From: Novosphingobium indicum
Lineage (GTDB): Bacteria; Pseudomonadota; Alphaproteobacteria; Sphingomonadales; Sphingomonadaceae
Direction: 5' to 3'
Assembly (NCBI RefSeq): GCF_014645195.1
Contig: NZ_BMLK01000012.1
Coordinates: 97,088-161,087, forward strand
DNA: 64,000 nt
Made by a program: the position numbers and the translations under genes
In this document: piece after piece, positions 26,963 to 35,689 of the stretch
Numbering within the stretch: position 1 is the first letter of the stretch
Layout: each line of letters opens with the position of its first letter
The notes under the pieces: generated by a model
Told to the model about the DNA's origin: nothing
The model's database searches: none
Seen by the model: the letters and a program-made list of their open reading frames with translations, nothing else

Positions 26963-27685
26963 CTAGCGGTCCTCCTCCCAGGTGCAGTCCTTGATGGCGA
27001 TGCCCAGATCCTCGATCACCGTGCGCATGCCGAGGATGTCGAACAGGACTTCGCCTTCCTCGATGCGGCGGCGGAATTCGACTTCCTTGGCGGCACGGGT
27101 CTCGGCATTGTTCACGGCCAGTTCGATCAGATCGCGCGGGATCACCAGAATGCCGTCGCTGTCGCCCACGATCAGGTCGCCGGGCTCCACGAGCACGTGG
27201 TCGATCACCACCGGCACGTTGACGGCGGCGGGCCCGCGCTTCTTGGGGTGCTCCACCGAAACGGCAGTCGACCAGACCGGATAGCCCAGCTCTCGGATCG
27301 CATCGACGTCACGCGTGGCGCCATGGACGACGGTGCCGACCAGCCCCTTCTTCTTGGCAAAAGTGCAGGCGACATCGCCCCACAAGGCGCCCTGATGGCC
27401 GCCGCCATTGGTCAGGACCAGCACGTCGCCTGCTTCGGCAGTGTAAAGGGCAGCGTGAATGGCAAGGTTGTCGCCGGGGAAGTTCCAGGCGGTTACGGCA
27501 GGCCCGCAGACCTTCTGCCCCGGCGCGATCGGCACCATGCCCGGGCTCATCAGGCACATCCGCCCGGCAATCTCGCCCAACCCTTCGTGCAGATCGGCGA
27601 TGCCGAACTTTGCCGCGCGGGCGACAAGCGCCGGATCGGGACGCGGAATGCGACTGTAGATGACGGATTTGACGGGGGGTATCAT
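26963..27685 (-). CDS. RraA/LigK-type 4-hydroxy-2-oxoacid aldolase / oxaloacetate decarboxylase
   Basis: A 240-residue RraA-like enzyme, a divalent-metal class II pyruvate aldolase group that includes HMG aldolase and the CHA aldolase LigK. Conserved features are GIADLHEGLGEIAGRM, VCGPAVTAWNFPGDNLAIH, TNGGGHQGALWGDVACTFAK with the metal-site region, and VVHGATRDVDAIRELG. It lies downstream of, and overlaps by ATGA, the D-2-hydroxyacid dehydrogenase gene. None of the protocatechuate 4,5-cleavage genes (ligABC, ligI, ligJ) are nearby, so that pathway is unlikely here. Retro-aldol or decarboxylation of a 2-oxo acid made by the neighbour fits better. Confidence 0.85.
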   Translation of the reverse strand: MIPPVKSVIYSRIPRPDPALVARAAKFGIADLHEGLGEIAGRMCLMSPGMVPIAPGQKVCGPAVTAWNFPGDNLAIHAALYTAEAGDVLVLTNGGGHQGALWGDVACTFAKKKGLVGTVVHGATRDVDAIRELGYPVWSTAVSVEHPKKRGPAAVNVPVVIDHVLVEPGDLIVGDSDGILVIPRDLIELAVNNAETRAAKEVEFRRRIEEGEVLFDILGMRTVIEDLGIAIKDCTWEEDR

Positions 27686-28638
27686 GCAAGCGACTCCGGA
27701 TTGAGCAGGGTTGCGGGCGTCTTGCCGGCGGCCACGTCCTCGATGACGGCGGCGACGTTGAGCGCCATGTCCTTCATGCCTGCTTCGGTGACGCCCGCGA
27801 CATGCGGCGACAGCAGGCAATTGGGCAGATCGAACAGCGGATGGTCGGCAGGCGGCGGTTCGGCCTCGAACACATCGATCCCCGCCGCGGCGAGCTGGCC
27901 ACAGCGCAGAGCCTCGGCCAGTGCGTCCTCGTTGATGATGCCGCCGCGCGAACAGTTCACCAGAATGGCATGCGGCTGCATCAGGCCGAGTTCGACCGTG
28001 TCGATGAGATTGCGCGTGCCTTCGGTCAGCGGCGTATGAATCGAGATGACATCGCGCTGCAGCAGATCGGCCAGTCCCATCGGCTCGACGCCTGCCGCGC
28101 GGATATCCTCGTCCGCAACCATGGGATCGTAGGCCGCGACCTCGGCTCCAAAACCGGCGCTGCAAATAGTCGCCACCACGCGCGCGATGCGGCCGAAGCC
28201 GATCAGGCCCACCCTGGCGCCGGTCAGGTCGCCCAGCCGGATGGCCCAGCGCTCGGCCCAGCGGTTTTCGCGGACGAGCGCATCCATCTCGCGCACGCGG
28301 CGCAGCAGCGCCAGCATCATCGAGACCGCGCCTTCGGCCACGGCGGTCGAATTGTTGCCGCCCGGCGTATTAGCGACCATCACCTTGCGACCGGTCGCCG
28401 CGGGAATGTCGATGTTGTCGACCCCCGCCCCGTGCTTCACGATCGCCTTGAGACGCGGCATCGGACCGAAAACGTCTTCGCCGAGCGGGCTGGTGCGAAT
28501 GACGATCACGCTCGCATCCGCCAGCCGCGGATCGTCGCGCCAGCCCTCGCCCGCAATCACGTCATGCCCGGCAGCGATGCGCTCCACCCCGGCAGGATGG
28601 ATCGGATCGATAATGCATACGAGTTCGCGTGAACTCAC
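27682..28638 (-). CDS. D-2-hydroxyacid dehydrogenase (phosphoglycerate-dehydrogenase-like)
   Basis: A 318-residue NAD(P)-dependent dehydrogenase. The catalytic-domain segment is KAIVKHGAGVDNIDIPAA, the Rossmann glycine motif GLIGFGRIARVV, and the dinucleotide/substrate Arg lies in LVNCSRGGIINEDAL. The Glu in the AGIDVFEAEP segment and the His in LLSPHVAG complete the catalytic set. The start is a GTG with GGGAGCAGG upstream. It probably converts a 2-hydroxy acid to the 2-oxo acid used by the aldolase downstream. A GTATAC site lies 29 bp upstream. Confidence 0.88.
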   Translation of the reverse strand: MSSRELVCIIDPIHPAGVERIAAGHDVIAGEGWRDDPRLADASVIVIRTSPLGEDVFGPMPRLKAIVKHGAGVDNIDIPAATGRKVMVANTPGGNNSTAVAEGAVSMMLALLRRVREMDALVRENRWAERWAIRLGDLTGARVGLIGFGRIARVVATICSAGFGAEVAAYDPMVADEDIRAAGVEPMGLADLLQRDVISIHTPLTEGTRNLIDTVELGLMQPHAILVNCSRGGIINEDALAEALRCGQLAAAGIDVFEAEPPPADHPLFDLPNCLLSPHVAGVTEAGMKDMALNVAAVIEDVAAGKTPATLLNPESLA

Positions 28639-28663
28639 CGTAACCTGCTCCCTATCGTCGGTT

Positions 28664-28675
28664 TATGTATACCAT
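28664..28675. promoter_or_regulatory. GTATAC operator 1, divergent dehydrogenase/SMP-30 promoters
   Basis: TATGTATACCAT, centred on the palindrome GTATAC (28667-28672) and preceded by TTTA. It lies between the minus-strand dehydrogenase gene and the plus-strand SMP-30 gene. It matches the two other sites of the island in the form YTTAWGTATACNAW. It is the proposed binding site of the GntR-FCD regulator encoded at 30249-30968. Confidence 0.55.
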
Positions 28676-28805
28676 TTCCGAAAAAGCGGCGTCGCTCTCC
28701 GTGAAAGGTCTTGGCTGCGAGGTCAACTCATAATAGGGCTCCACGCAACAAACATGTATCCGATCCGGACGTTCGCCGTCCGGGCGATCACGTGAGGAGA
28801 GAGTG

Positions 28806-29729
28806 ATGTTCGCCGCCCCGCCCGCCGTCACGGCCGAAGTATTCTGCCGCATTCCCGACAAGTTCCGCCGCTTCGGCGAGACCACCGAATGGGCGCAGGT
28901 CCAGCTCCACGGCGCGGCAGCCCCGGTCTTTCTGGAAGGGCCGGTCTTCGACGCAGACGGCAACCTGTGGGTGACCGACATTCCCTGGGGCCGGATGTTC
29001 AAGATCGCGCCGGACGGTTCCTGCGAAGTCGGCTTCGAATACGACGGGCAGCCGAACGGGATGAAGTTCCTCACCGACGGACGCCTGCTGGTCGCCGACC
29101 ACCACAAGGGCATGGTGCTGTGCGATCCCAAGACCGGCAAAAGCGAGCCCTGGTTCGACCGCTACCTGCTCGAACCCTTCCTGGGTTGCAACGACCTTAC
29201 CATCGCGAAGAACGGCGACATCTGGTTCACCGATCAGGGCCAGTCCGGCTGGCACAATCCCAACGGCCGCCTGTTCCGTGTGCGTGCCGGGAGCGACCGG
29301 CTTGAGCTGATGCTCGACGGCATCCCCTCGCCCAATGGTCTCGTGCTCAACAAGGCGGAAACAGCGCTCTACCTTGCCGTCACCCGCGCCAACGCGGTGT
29401 GGCGCTGCCCCCTCGTCAATGAGGGCGAGGTGATCAGCAAGGTCGGCACGTATATCCAGATGTCGGGCGGCTCAGGCCCGGACGGGCTGACCATCGACGC
29501 AAACGACAATCTCGTCGTCTGCCATGTCGGCTTCGGCGCGGTCTGGCTGTTTTCCGACCGGGGCGAGCCGATGCTGCGCATCGACGTACCCGAAGGCCGC
29601 TACACCACGAATGCCGCCTATGGCGGGCCGGACAGCAAGTGGCTGTTCTTCACGGAATCGAGCACCGGCACGGTCTACAAAGTCGAGATGCCGGTGCCCG
29701 GGCGCGAGATCTGTCCGGCTAGCATCTAG
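28806..29729 (+). CDS. SMP-30/gluconolactonase/LRE family protein
   Basis: A 307-residue six-bladed beta-propeller of the SMP-30 group, which hydrolyses sugar or aldono-lactones with a bound divalent metal. The metal Glu lies in APVFLEGPVFDADGNLWVTD. The Asn/Asp residues are in FLGCNDLTIAKNGDIWFTD and IPSPNGLVLN, and SGGSGPDGLTIDANDNL follows. AGGAGA precedes the ATG; a GTG one codon earlier is equally placed. It is divergent from the dehydrogenase operon, and its stop overlaps that of the GlcG/HbpS gene by four bases. Confidence 0.9.
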   Translation: MFAAPPAVTAEVFCRIPDKFRRFGETTEWAQVQLHGAAAPVFLEGPVFDADGNLWVTDIPWGRMFKIAPDGSCEVGFEYDGQPNGMKFLTDGRLLVADHHKGMVLCDPKTGKSEPWFDRYLLEPFLGCNDLTIAKNGDIWFTDQGQSGWHNPNGRLFRVRAGSDRLELMLDGIPSPNGLVLNKAETALYLAVTRANAVWRCPLVNEGEVISKVGTYIQMSGGSGPDGLTIDANDNLVVCHVGFGAVWLFSDRGEPMLRIDVPEGRYTTNAAYGGPDSKWLFFTESSTGTVYKVEMPVPGREICPASI

Positions 29730-30145
29730 CCCGCTGTCAGACCTGCCGCTGCAATCCCGGCGAAAGCGGCTTCCTCGTCCTTGTCTGACAGGTCGCCGCT
29801 GACGCCGACGGCGCCGAGCAGCGTACCGCCAGCATCCCTGATCAGCACACCGCCCGCAGCCGGAATCAGCTTGCCGTTCCATGCCGCGGACAGCGCCGCC
29901 ATGAACTGCGGGCGGTCAGCCGCCATATCGCCCAGTTTGCGGCTGGAAGTCCCCATGGCGAGCGCGCCTTCCGCCTTGCCGCCGGCGATATCGGGACGAC
30001 CGTAACCCGAGCCGTCCTCGCGCTCCATAGCCACGAGGTGGCCACCGGCATCGAGCACCACGACCGTAAGCGGATTGAGGTCCATTTCGCGCCCCTTGGC
30101 GCGGGCGGCGGCAATGACGGTGCGGGCCTGTTCAAGGCTGATCAT
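29726..30145 (-). CDS. GlcG/HbpS (DUF336) family protein
   Basis: A 139-residue single-domain protein of the heme-binding HbpS / GlcG type. It shows the family's VVVLDAGGHLVAMEREDGSG and the glycine-rich C-terminal half IPAAGGVLIRDAGGTLLGAVGVSGD. Members are found beside glycolate and other hydroxy-acid catabolic genes, often with unclear roles, some with adducted-cofactor or corrinoid chemistry. GAGAGG precedes the ATG. A GTATAC site lies about 80 bp upstream of its start. Confidence 0.85.
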   Translation of the reverse strand: MISLEQARTVIAAARAKGREMDLNPLTVVVLDAGGHLVAMEREDGSGYGRPDIAGGKAEGALAMGTSSRKLGDMAADRPQFMAALSAAWNGKLIPAAGGVLIRDAGGTLLGAVGVSGDLSDKDEEAAFAGIAAAGLTAG

Positions 30146-30221
30146 GGCATGGTCCTCTCAAATCGTACGATGGAATATCGGCCACCGGCCTAGCGCCCGC
30201 ACCTGTCCAGCCGCAAGCTCT

Positions 30222-30233
30222 TATGTATACAAA
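30222..30233. promoter_or_regulatory. GTATAC operator 2, upstream of the GlcG/HbpS gene
   Basis: TATGTATACAAA with the GTATAC core at 30225-30230, preceded by CT. It matches the shared YTTAWGTATACNAW pattern. It sits between the regulator's stop (30249) and the GlcG/HbpS start (30145), as expected for an operator of that gene. Confidence 0.55.
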
Positions 30234-30248
30234 GATACGAAAACGAGG

Positions 30249-30968
30249 TTATTCGACCGTGTCGAGGACGGCAGGCGGAAAGGGCATTGTCTCTCCGGCA
30301 GAACCGCTAAGCAAGTGACCGTACCGAACCAGCGCGGTGCGCGTGCGGCGGATGTGCATGACGAGTGCAGCCTGCGCTGTCTCCACTTCCCGCGTGGCAA
30401 TCGCGTCGAACAGCAACTGGTGCTCGATGTCGTGGGTGCGTCCGGCCCCGGCCGTAGAACCACCCATCGCCAGCTTCATATAGGCGCGGCGATAGCTCTG
30501 CGTCGTATCCCAAACCCGCTCGACCATTTGCGCCAGCAGCGGCGTGTTGTGGCGGCGATAAGTGATCCAGTGGAATTCTCGCCCCAAAGCAATGGCTTCG
30601 TCGATGTCCTTGGTCTTCTCGTTGCGATCCATCACGCCGCGCAGGTCGGCAATATCCTCATCGGTCAGATGAGGCACGCTATCCGCCAGCAACAGCGGCT
30701 CGATCCGCTCGCGGATTTCGTAGGATATTTCCAGATCGCGCCGGGTCAGGCTGGTCACGCGCGCGCCGGCGTTAGCGCGCATGGTAACCAGACCGCGCGA
30801 CTCCAGCATGCGCAAGGCATCGCGCACCGGAATGCGGCTGGTCTCCAGCTCGTCCGCCAGTTCGTCCTGCTTGATCCGCGCGCCGGGCGCCAAATCGCCC
30901 GAAAGGATCCGCTCGGCGAGGATGTCCGCCACCCTCTGGCTGGCAACGATGGCTTGGTCCTTACTCAT
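30249..30968 (-). CDS. GntR-family (FCD) transcriptional regulator
   Basis: A 239-residue regulator. The winged helix-turn-helix is at about residues 10-75 (DLAPGARIKQDELADELETS and IPVRDALRMLESRGLVTMR). The all-helical FCD ligand-binding domain is at about 85-215, with the metal/ligand His residues in REFHWITYRRHN and HDIEHQLLFDAI. FCD regulators commonly repress operons for hydroxy-acid or sugar-acid use and are released by the substrate. The chosen start (MSKDQAIVAS) lies 18 bp after a GTATAC site, so autorepression is likely. Confidence 0.92.
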   Translation of the reverse strand: MSKDQAIVASQRVADILAERILSGDLAPGARIKQDELADELETSRIPVRDALRMLESRGLVTMRANAGARVTSLTRRDLEISYEIRERIEPLLLADSVPHLTDEDIADLRGVMDRNEKTKDIDEAIALGREFHWITYRRHNTPLLAQMVERVWDTTQSYRRAYMKLAMGGSTAGAGRTHDIEHQLLFDAIATREVETAQAALVMHIRRTRTALVRYGHLLSGSAGETMPFPPAVLDTVE

Positions 30969-30982
30969 GCACGCCCCGTATT

Positions 30983-30994
30983 TAAGTATACGAT
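30983..30994. promoter_or_regulatory. GTATAC operator 3, upstream of the GntR regulator
   Basis: TAAGTATACGAT with the core at 30986-30991, preceded by TT. It is in the 75-bp gap between the GntP permease stop and the regulator start. It matches the other two sites (TTA, then A/T, then GTATAC), so the regulator probably controls its own promoter. Confidence 0.5.
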
Positions 30995-31043
30995 GACCCA
31001 TAACGGATTTCCCCGCACAGGCCAACGATCACAAAAGCCAGCG

Positions 31044-32399
31044 TCAGGTCAGCGAAAAGAGTGCGATTGCCACCGCGAGCCCGAGAATGGGCACGAGGAC
31101 CGTCAGCACGCCGACGGCGGGATAGGCATCGTGGTGCGTCTCGCCGCAGATCGCGCGGACCGTGGTCACGACATAGCCGTTGTGCGGCAGGCTATCGAGC
31201 GCACCGCTGGCGATGGCGACGGTACGGTGGAGTTCGGCCGGGTTCGCGCCCATGGCAAGATAGGCCGGAGCAAGCAGCGGCAACGCAATCGTCTGACCGC
31301 CGGAGGCCGATCCCGTCAGCCCTGCGATGACGGTGACGGCAATGGCCGCGCCGATGAGCGGGTCTCCTGGGATGTGCTGAACCGCATCGAGCGCCATCTG
31401 GAAGGCGGGCGAGAGCGCAGCGACTGCACCGAAACCGACGACGGCACAGGTATTGGTGATCGCCACGACAGCGCCGGTTGCTCCGCGCGAAAAGGCCGCT
31501 GGCATGGTCCCGCGCGAGCGCAGGCCGATCAACACAGCAAGGGCCGTACCCGCACCGAGCGCCACCACCAGCGCCCACTTGCCGAGCGATGCCCCTGGCA
31601 GCAGCGCGGAAAGCGGGCCGAGCGCCTGCGGATACTGAAACACCATGAACACGGCCAGGACCGCAGCAAGCGGAAGCAGGCACAGCAGCGGATGCGGCAG
31701 ATGGCGATTGGCATCGATGGAATCGTCGCTGGGCCGGTGCTCGAACCGCTCGCCGCGCGCCACGGCCCGCTTCACCATGCGATCGAGCAGGAAATAGCCG
31801 AGACCCGCCATCAATAGCGCCACGACAAGGCTGACCTGCCAGCCGGCATAGGCGTCGGTTCCCAGATACTGCATCGGGATCAGGTTCTGGATCTCGGGAG
31901 ACCCGGCGCTGGTCATCGTGAAAGTCACCGAACCGAAGCAGAGCGACGCCGGAATGAACCGGCGCGGCAGGTCCGCTTCGCGGAACAAGTGGACCGAGAG
32001 CGGATAGACAGCAAAGCCGACAATGAAGACGGACACGCCGCCATAGGTCAGTACCGCGCAGGCCGCGACGACGGCCAGGACAGCGTGGCGGATGCCGATC
32101 TTGCGAACCACCCACTGCGCCACGCTTGCCGCTGCGCCGCTGGCACCCATGACTTCGCCGAAGATCGCGCCCAGCAGGAACATCAGGAACCAGTCGGCGA
32201 AGAAACCGGTAAAGCCCTTCATATAGGCGGTCGCAAAGTCGGGCGCGCCGTCACCGGCGAGCGGCGGCAACCAGGCGATTCCGCTGGTCAGGGCAACGAG
32301 CGCCGCCGCGATCGGCCCGGCGAGAAGAATGTTCACGCCCCGCACGGTCATCCAGATCAGGAGGATGAGCGCTCCCGCAAGACCGATGGCACTGATCAA
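31044..32399 (-). CDS. GntP-family gluconate-type permease
   Basis: A proton symporter of the GntP/gluconate family, about 451 residues with 12 or more membrane segments. Diagnostic stretches are FGEVMGASGAAASVAQWVV, YGGVSVFIVGFAVYPLSVHLF, and the later TGSASGGQTIALPLL. GALDSLPHNGYVVTTVRAICG is the conserved C-terminal motif. The TTG at 32399 with GGGGAG upstream is preferred over a longer reading, whose first 26 residues are not membrane-like. It provides substrate uptake for the island. It carries no GTATAC site of its own upstream. Confidence 0.88.
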   Translation of the reverse strand: MISAIGLAGALILLIWMTVRGVNILLAGPIAAALVALTSGIAWLPPLAGDGAPDFATAYMKGFTGFFADWFLMFLLGAIFGEVMGASGAAASVAQWVVRKIGIRHAVLAVVAACAVLTYGGVSVFIVGFAVYPLSVHLFREADLPRRFIPASLCFGSVTFTMTSAGSPEIQNLIPMQYLGTDAYAGWQVSLVVALLMAGLGYFLLDRMVKRAVARGERFEHRPSDDSIDANRHLPHPLLCLLPLAAVLAVFMVFQYPQALGPLSALLPGASLGKWALVVALGAGTALAVLIGLRSRGTMPAAFSRGATGAVVAITNTCAVVGFGAVAALSPAFQMALDAVQHIPGDPLIGAAIAVTVIAGLTGSASGGQTIALPLLAPAYLAMGANPAELHRTVAIASGALDSLPHNGYVVTTVRAICGETHHDAYPAVGVLTVLVPILGLAVAIALFSLT

Positions 32400-32576
32400 G
32401 GCTTCATTCTCCCCTGCCCCATTTTGCGAATGATGCCCGCATGTTGCAGACGAGGCCCGCCAATGTCCATTCGGCATTTTGAGAGTTTGTTAATGCGCCG
32501 TTTGCCAAAGGCCTAGCGACTCCGTTTATCAACACCGCCTTATGACGAAAGCCTGACAAAAGGTTTTGGCGGTCGC

Positions 32577-33878
32577 ATGGCATTAAAAGAAATATCCACC
32601 ACCCAGGTCGAAATGGGAATGTACATTCACAGCTTTCAGGGAAGCTGGCTGAGTCATCCGTTCTGGCGCGCAAAATTTCTCATCGAGGACGACGAAAAGC
32701 TGCAGGCCGTACGCCAGGCCGCGCTCGACGCCGTGGTGATCGATACCGATCGCGGAAAAGACGTGCCTGCGCCAGCGGAAGCGCCACCCGCACGCGGCCC
32801 GGCCCTTCACCCTAGCCTGAAAGCGCGCAATCAGCGGGCCGCGGCCAAAGCAGCGGCTGCCCCCGCCGCGATCCGCCCGGCGATTCGCCCGATGGCCGCG
32901 CGTCCGGGCACCTCTTCGGTGGCACGCGAATTCGGCAATGCCCGCCGCACCGCCGGACAGGCGCGCAAGGTCATCTCGAAAGTGTTCATCGAAGCGCGCC
33001 TCGGCAAGGCGCCACGTGTCGCCGAAGTCGCCCCCGTCGTGGAAGACATCCACGCCTCGATCGAGCGCAACCCTTACGCCTTTTCCGGGCTGATGCGCTG
33101 CAAGTCGGAAATGGAGGCGATCTACAAGCATATGCTGTCGGTCAGCGCGCTGATGGTATCGCTTTCCCGGCATCTGGGCCTTTCGCCGCAGGAAACCCGC
33201 ACGGCGGGCATGGCGGGACTGCTGCTGGACGTCGGCGTCAGCCGGCTCGACATCGATCTGACCGATCTGGATCGCGGCGTCGAAGGTATCGATCCGGACT
33301 TGTGGCACCGGCATTGCTACGTCGGCCGCGACCTGCTGGCCGCCGCCGAGGAGGTTCCCGAAGAGGTCCTTCAGGCCGTGGCGCGCCACCACGAATTGAT
33401 GGATGGCTCGGGCTTTCCGCAAGGCCTTGAGGACCGCGAGATCGACCTGATCTCGCGCATGGCCGCGATTTGCGACAGGTTCGACCTGCTGGTTTCGGGT
33501 GCCGCGACCGGCGAGCCATGGGACCCGGCGGAAGCCATGCGGACCATGATGGGGCGCGAAGGCGCCTACGATCCGGAGATTCTCGCCCGCTTCCAGGAAG
33601 CGCTCGGCGTCTATCCGGTTGGTTCTTTTGTACGGCTGCGCTCGGACCGGATTGCCATGGTCATCGATCAGGACACCTCCGAACCGGCGCTGCCGACCGT
33701 GCGGGCCTTCTACTCGATCACGACAGGCAAGCACGTGAAAGCGAAAGTCATCGAACTTGCCAACTGCTTTGGCGAAGACGCCATTGCCGGCATCGCCGAT
33801 CTTGCCGAATACGGCCTGCCCCCGGCGGAGGACTTGCGCGAGCAGCTGTTTACGCTGGGCGCGAAACAAGCCTCGTAA
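32577..33878 (+). CDS. DUF3391/HD-GYP protein with a degenerate HD motif
   Basis: 433 residues. An N-terminal DUF3391-like domain (residues 1-60) is followed by an Ala/Pro/Arg-rich linker (about 60-130) and an HD-GYP domain (about 165-330). HD-GYP enzymes hydrolyse c-di-GMP at a metal site. Here HHE (271-273) and DGSGFP (276-281, a GFP variant) are present. The HD pair that should read HDIGK is LDVGV (217-221): the His and the Lys are gone, the Asp remains. Catalysis is therefore doubtful and a sensing or regulatory role is possible. The gene stands alone, convergent with the SLC13 permease. Confidence 0.85.
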   Translation: MALKEISTTQVEMGMYIHSFQGSWLSHPFWRAKFLIEDDEKLQAVRQAALDAVVIDTDRGKDVPAPAEAPPARGPALHPSLKARNQRAAAKAAAAPAAIRPAIRPMAARPGTSSVAREFGNARRTAGQARKVISKVFIEARLGKAPRVAEVAPVVEDIHASIERNPYAFSGLMRCKSEMEAIYKHMLSVSALMVSLSRHLGLSPQETRTAGMAGLLLDVGVSRLDIDLTDLDRGVEGIDPDLWHRHCYVGRDLLAAAEEVPEEVLQAVARHHELMDGSGFPQGLEDREIDLISRMAAICDRFDLLVSGAATGEPWDPAEAMRTMMGREGAYDPEILARFQEALGVYPVGSFVRLRSDRIAMVIDQDTSEPALPTVRAFYSITTGKHVKAKVIELANCFGEDAIAGIADLAEYGLPPAEDLREQLFTLGAKQAS

Positions 33879-33891
33879 GGCTGGTCGAGAC

Positions 33892-35676
33892 CTAGATCCC
33901 GTACCAGAACACCAGCGAGGCCGAGAGCGCCGCGACCATGATCAGTACCAGCGGAATGCCCGGTCGCATGTAATCGGCGAACTTGTAGTCGCCCTCTGCC
34001 AGGATCATCATGTTGGTCTGGTAAGCGACCGGGGTCGCGTAGCACAGGTTGCAGCCGAACAGCACAGCGAGCACCAGCGGTTCTGCCGGGAGCCCGAGTT
34101 GCGCCGCGATGTTGAAGGCAATCGGCGTGCCGACCGCCGCCGCCGCGGAATTGGACGCGAAGTTCGTAAGCGTCGTCACGAAGACCATGATCGCCGCCAA
34201 GACACCGGCCGGTGGAAGGTGTTGCAGTCCCGTCGCCATGATCCCGCCCAGCCAGCCGGCCGCGCCCGACACCAGCATGAACTTGCCGAGCGCAATCGAC
34301 GCGGCCACCAGCACGATCACCTGACCGGAAAGCGCCCTGCCTACGCGCTCGAACCGCACGCATCCGGTCGCAAACATCATGATAGCGCCGGCCAGAGCGG
34401 AAATGGCGATGGGAACAAGCCCCGCAGAAGCGAGGCCGACAGAAACGAGCATGATGACAAACGCCACCGGTGCCTTGCCCGAGCGCGTGATCTCCCGACC
34501 GCCTTCGAGCTGCAGCAAGCCATCGACTTCGGCGAAGAGATGCAGGTCGTCGGGCAGGCCCATGACCAGAAGCACATCGCCTTCCTGCATCGGCGCATCG
34601 GGCGTGTAGGGGCGGGTATCGCGCAAGGGCTGGCGCACATGGTGGATGCCCAGCATCGCCACACCTTCGAAACCTGCCGTCTTCGGAGTCAGTCCGATCA
34701 GGCGGCTGTCGGGGGCGACGATCATTTCGACGACCATCATGTCCTTGCCCGCACGGCCCGAGTCTGCCCGGATGCGTTCAACCAGCCAGGTCGGTGCCAG
34801 CGTCGCGGAGAGCTTGCGCGCAGCCTCCTGCAACCCTTCGAACGTGCCGGTGGCAAGAACCCTGTGCCCGATATGTCCGCCGGTGCCCGGCGGCAGCCAG
34901 ATATCCACACCATCGGGAAGCGATCCGCGCGCTTCCTCGATCGTCTTGCCCCGCAGCGCAGCTTCTTTCGATACGCGCAGCTTGGACAGGAAACGACGGC
35001 TTTCGACTGCAACCGCCTTGGTATTGTCGGGCAGCAGGCGCGGCATGATCAGCCACATGTAGAGAATGGCCGGCAGCATCGCGACGAGAACGATCGGCGT
35101 AAACTCGAAGACGTTGAGCGGCCGCATGCCGAGATCGTTGGCGATCGAGACAACCAGCAGGTTGGTCGACGTACCGATCGTCGTCGACATGCCGCCGATC
35201 AGGATCGCCGCGTTCACCGGCATCAGTGTCTTGGAAGCGGGCATTCCGCCTTTCATGGCCATCTGCACCAGGATCGGGATCATCAGAACCAGAACCGGGG
35301 TGTCGTTGATGACCATGCTGAGCAGCATGCACACGACCAGCGTGAAGAGCAGCGCGAAGGACTTGTTGGTCCGCCAGATCTGGCCGAGCGCGCGGGCAGC
35401 AGGATCGAGCGCGCCTGTCACCACCATGCCGCGACCGAGGATCATCAGCGAACAGATCGTGACGAGCGCGTAGTGCCCGAAGCCTTCGAACGCGAGAGCG
35501 AGACCGGCATACTTGTCCTGCCCCGGCATGGGAAAGACGTAGAGCAGCAGCGCGATCGCGGCGATCGTCAGCAGCGAAACCAGCTCGACCCGCAGTCGGC
35601 CGTTGATGAACCCATAGAACATGCCCAGCGCAATGAGGATCGCGCCGGCCGCGTGAAGGTCTGGCAGGAAGTCCAT
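33892..35676 (-). CDS. SLC13/DASS-type permease with central TrkA-C domains
   Basis: A 594-residue sodium- or proton-coupled anion transporter. Membrane halves flank a soluble middle part (about residues 205-390) with two RCK-C/TrkA-C domains. The symporter motifs appear as MVINDTPVLVLMIPIL and IGGMSTTIGTSTNLLVVS in the first half and TNFASNSAAAAVGTPIAFN in the second. Such TrkA-C containing members transport sulfate, dicarboxylates or similar; which one cannot be told. It could feed the sulfur genes 9 kb away, but that is speculation. Confidence 0.88.
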   Translation of the reverse strand: MDFLPDLHAAGAILIALGMFYGFINGRLRVELVSLLTIAAIALLLYVFPMPGQDKYAGLALAFEGFGHYALVTICSLMILGRGMVVTGALDPAARALGQIWRTNKSFALLFTLVVCMLLSMVINDTPVLVLMIPILVQMAMKGGMPASKTLMPVNAAILIGGMSTTIGTSTNLLVVSIANDLGMRPLNVFEFTPIVLVAMLPAILYMWLIMPRLLPDNTKAVAVESRRFLSKLRVSKEAALRGKTIEEARGSLPDGVDIWLPPGTGGHIGHRVLATGTFEGLQEAARKLSATLAPTWLVERIRADSGRAGKDMMVVEMIVAPDSRLIGLTPKTAGFEGVAMLGIHHVRQPLRDTRPYTPDAPMQEGDVLLVMGLPDDLHLFAEVDGLLQLEGGREITRSGKAPVAFVIMLVSVGLASAGLVPIAISALAGAIMMFATGCVRFERVGRALSGQVIVLVAASIALGKFMLVSGAAGWLGGIMATGLQHLPPAGVLAAIMVFVTTLTNFASNSAAAAVGTPIAFNIAAQLGLPAEPLVLAVLFGCNLCYATPVAYQTNMMILAEGDYKFADYMRPGIPLVLIMVAALSASLVFWYGI

Positions 35677-35689
35677 AAAGGCCGAGCGC

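Noticed and set aside
26963..27685. LigK of protocatechuate 4,5-cleavage
   Set aside because: No ligABC, ligI, ligJ or ligU near it, and the dehydrogenase/lactonase/GntP neighbours point to a different substrate.
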